Notes under the pieces: generated by a model
Seen by the model: only the letters and a program-made list of their open reading frames with translations
Databases searched by the model: none
What the model was told of the DNA's origin: nothing
Part shown: piece after piece, positions 15,205 to 15,372 of the stretch
Position numbering within the stretch: position 1 is the stretch's first letter
How the letters are laid out: every line of letters begins with the position of its first letter
Made by a program: the position numbers and the translations under genes
Assembly: GCA_947072805.1 (NCBI GenBank)
Contig: CAMTJK010000046.1
Coordinates: 1-15,372 of the forward strand
Reading direction: 5' to 3'
Origin: an uncultured Prevotella sp.
GTDB taxonomy: Bacteria > Bacteroidota > Bacteroidia > Bacteroidales > Bacteroidaceae
Length of the DNA stretch: 15,372 nt

Positions 15205-15372
15205 CGGGGTAATTATTAGCCTGACTGTTACCGTACGAAAAGGGAGTCTTAACAAAATATAAAATGTAAAGATATTTGGTCGAATTTAACATATGTAAAA
15301 CTCGCAATCTACGTGCAAATATTTGTTAATGCGAATGAACCGATTTGTGCTCCCGACGGGTCGAAAAACGAT

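Larger units (their letters stand above)
14989..15372. other. AT-rich region upstream of clpB with repeated GTCGTT motifs; no clear gene
   Basis: These 384 bases have no protein-coding frame I can support. An 88-codon minus-strand frame (15041-15307) has no recognisable domain, Shine-Dalgarno sequence or promoter. The region contains a TATATA-rich stretch (about 15020-15036), a perfect palindrome TTACGTACGTAA (15121-15132), repeated GTCGTT motifs and small hairpins such as TTTGT-CCCC-ACAAA (15067-15080). I could not find an exact TAnnTTTG promoter for clpB; the nearest is TATATTTTG on the minus strand (15261-15253), which is one base off in spacing. The clpB transcript may have a long leader or use another sigma factor. 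Confidence 0.5.

Noticed and set aside
15041..15307. An 88-residue minus-strand open frame upstream of clpB as a small protein gene
   Set aside because: No promoter, ribosome-binding site or domain; the translation is not protein-like. Kept only as a possible structured or repeated region.
15340..15372. Right-edge sequence with CCCGACGGGTCGAAAA as a possible tRNA fragment
   Set aside because: The T-loop pattern and acceptor-stem pairing do not fit, and too little sequence is visible.

Overview
The window looks like chromosomal DNA from a Bacteroidales bacterium, most plausibly of the Prevotella/Bacteroides type. Three intergenic sites match the Bacteroidetes housekeeping promoter (TAnnTTTG at -7 with TTG about 20-21 bases upstream). 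Most genes lack a Shine-Dalgarno sequence. The gene set (a DUF4954 beta-helix protein, a two-domain M16 protease, an FtnA-type ferritin, a secreted GH28 enzyme) also fits that order. The species call is inference. I saw no tRNA, rRNA, CRISPR array, insertion sequence, integrase or phage gene.

Layout. (1) 89-1588, minus: a secreted GH28 (polygalacturonase-like) enzyme. (2) 1589-1946: a divergent intergenic region with one promoter in each direction, an 11-bp inverted repeat and a 22-bp-period direct repeat in the GH28 leader. (3) 1947-10314, plus: five closely spaced genes (gaps of 2, 24, 14 and 24 bases), probably one operon: hflX, a DUF4954 protein, an exported M16 peptidase, class I fumarate hydratase and a small HD-domain protein. 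(4) 10267-11544, minus: a flavoprotein of the HI0933/YhiN family that overlaps the HD gene tail to tail by 48 bases. (5) 11571-12258, minus: a ferritin gene with its own promoter, a leader hairpin and a strong intrinsic terminator. (6) 12286-14988, minus: clpB, followed by paired hairpins and preceded by an unusually good Shine-Dalgarno sequence. (7) 14989-15372: an AT-rich region upstream of clpB with repeated GTCGTT motifs and a 12-bp palindrome.

How the genes relate. Most are housekeeping or stress genes: ribosome rescue (HflX), protein disaggregation (ClpB), iron storage (ferritin), envelope proteolysis (M16) and central metabolism with an Fe-S fumarase. GH28 is the only sign of polysaccharide use. 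Its usual partners (SusC/SusD, regulators) are not in view and could lie beyond the left edge.

I found no convincing new multi-gene system. The points most worth following are the control region between GH28 and hflX, the altered active site of GH28, the uncharacterised DUF4954 protein in the hflX operon, a terminator just in front of the flavoprotein gene with no visible promoter after it, and the motif cluster upstream of clpB.
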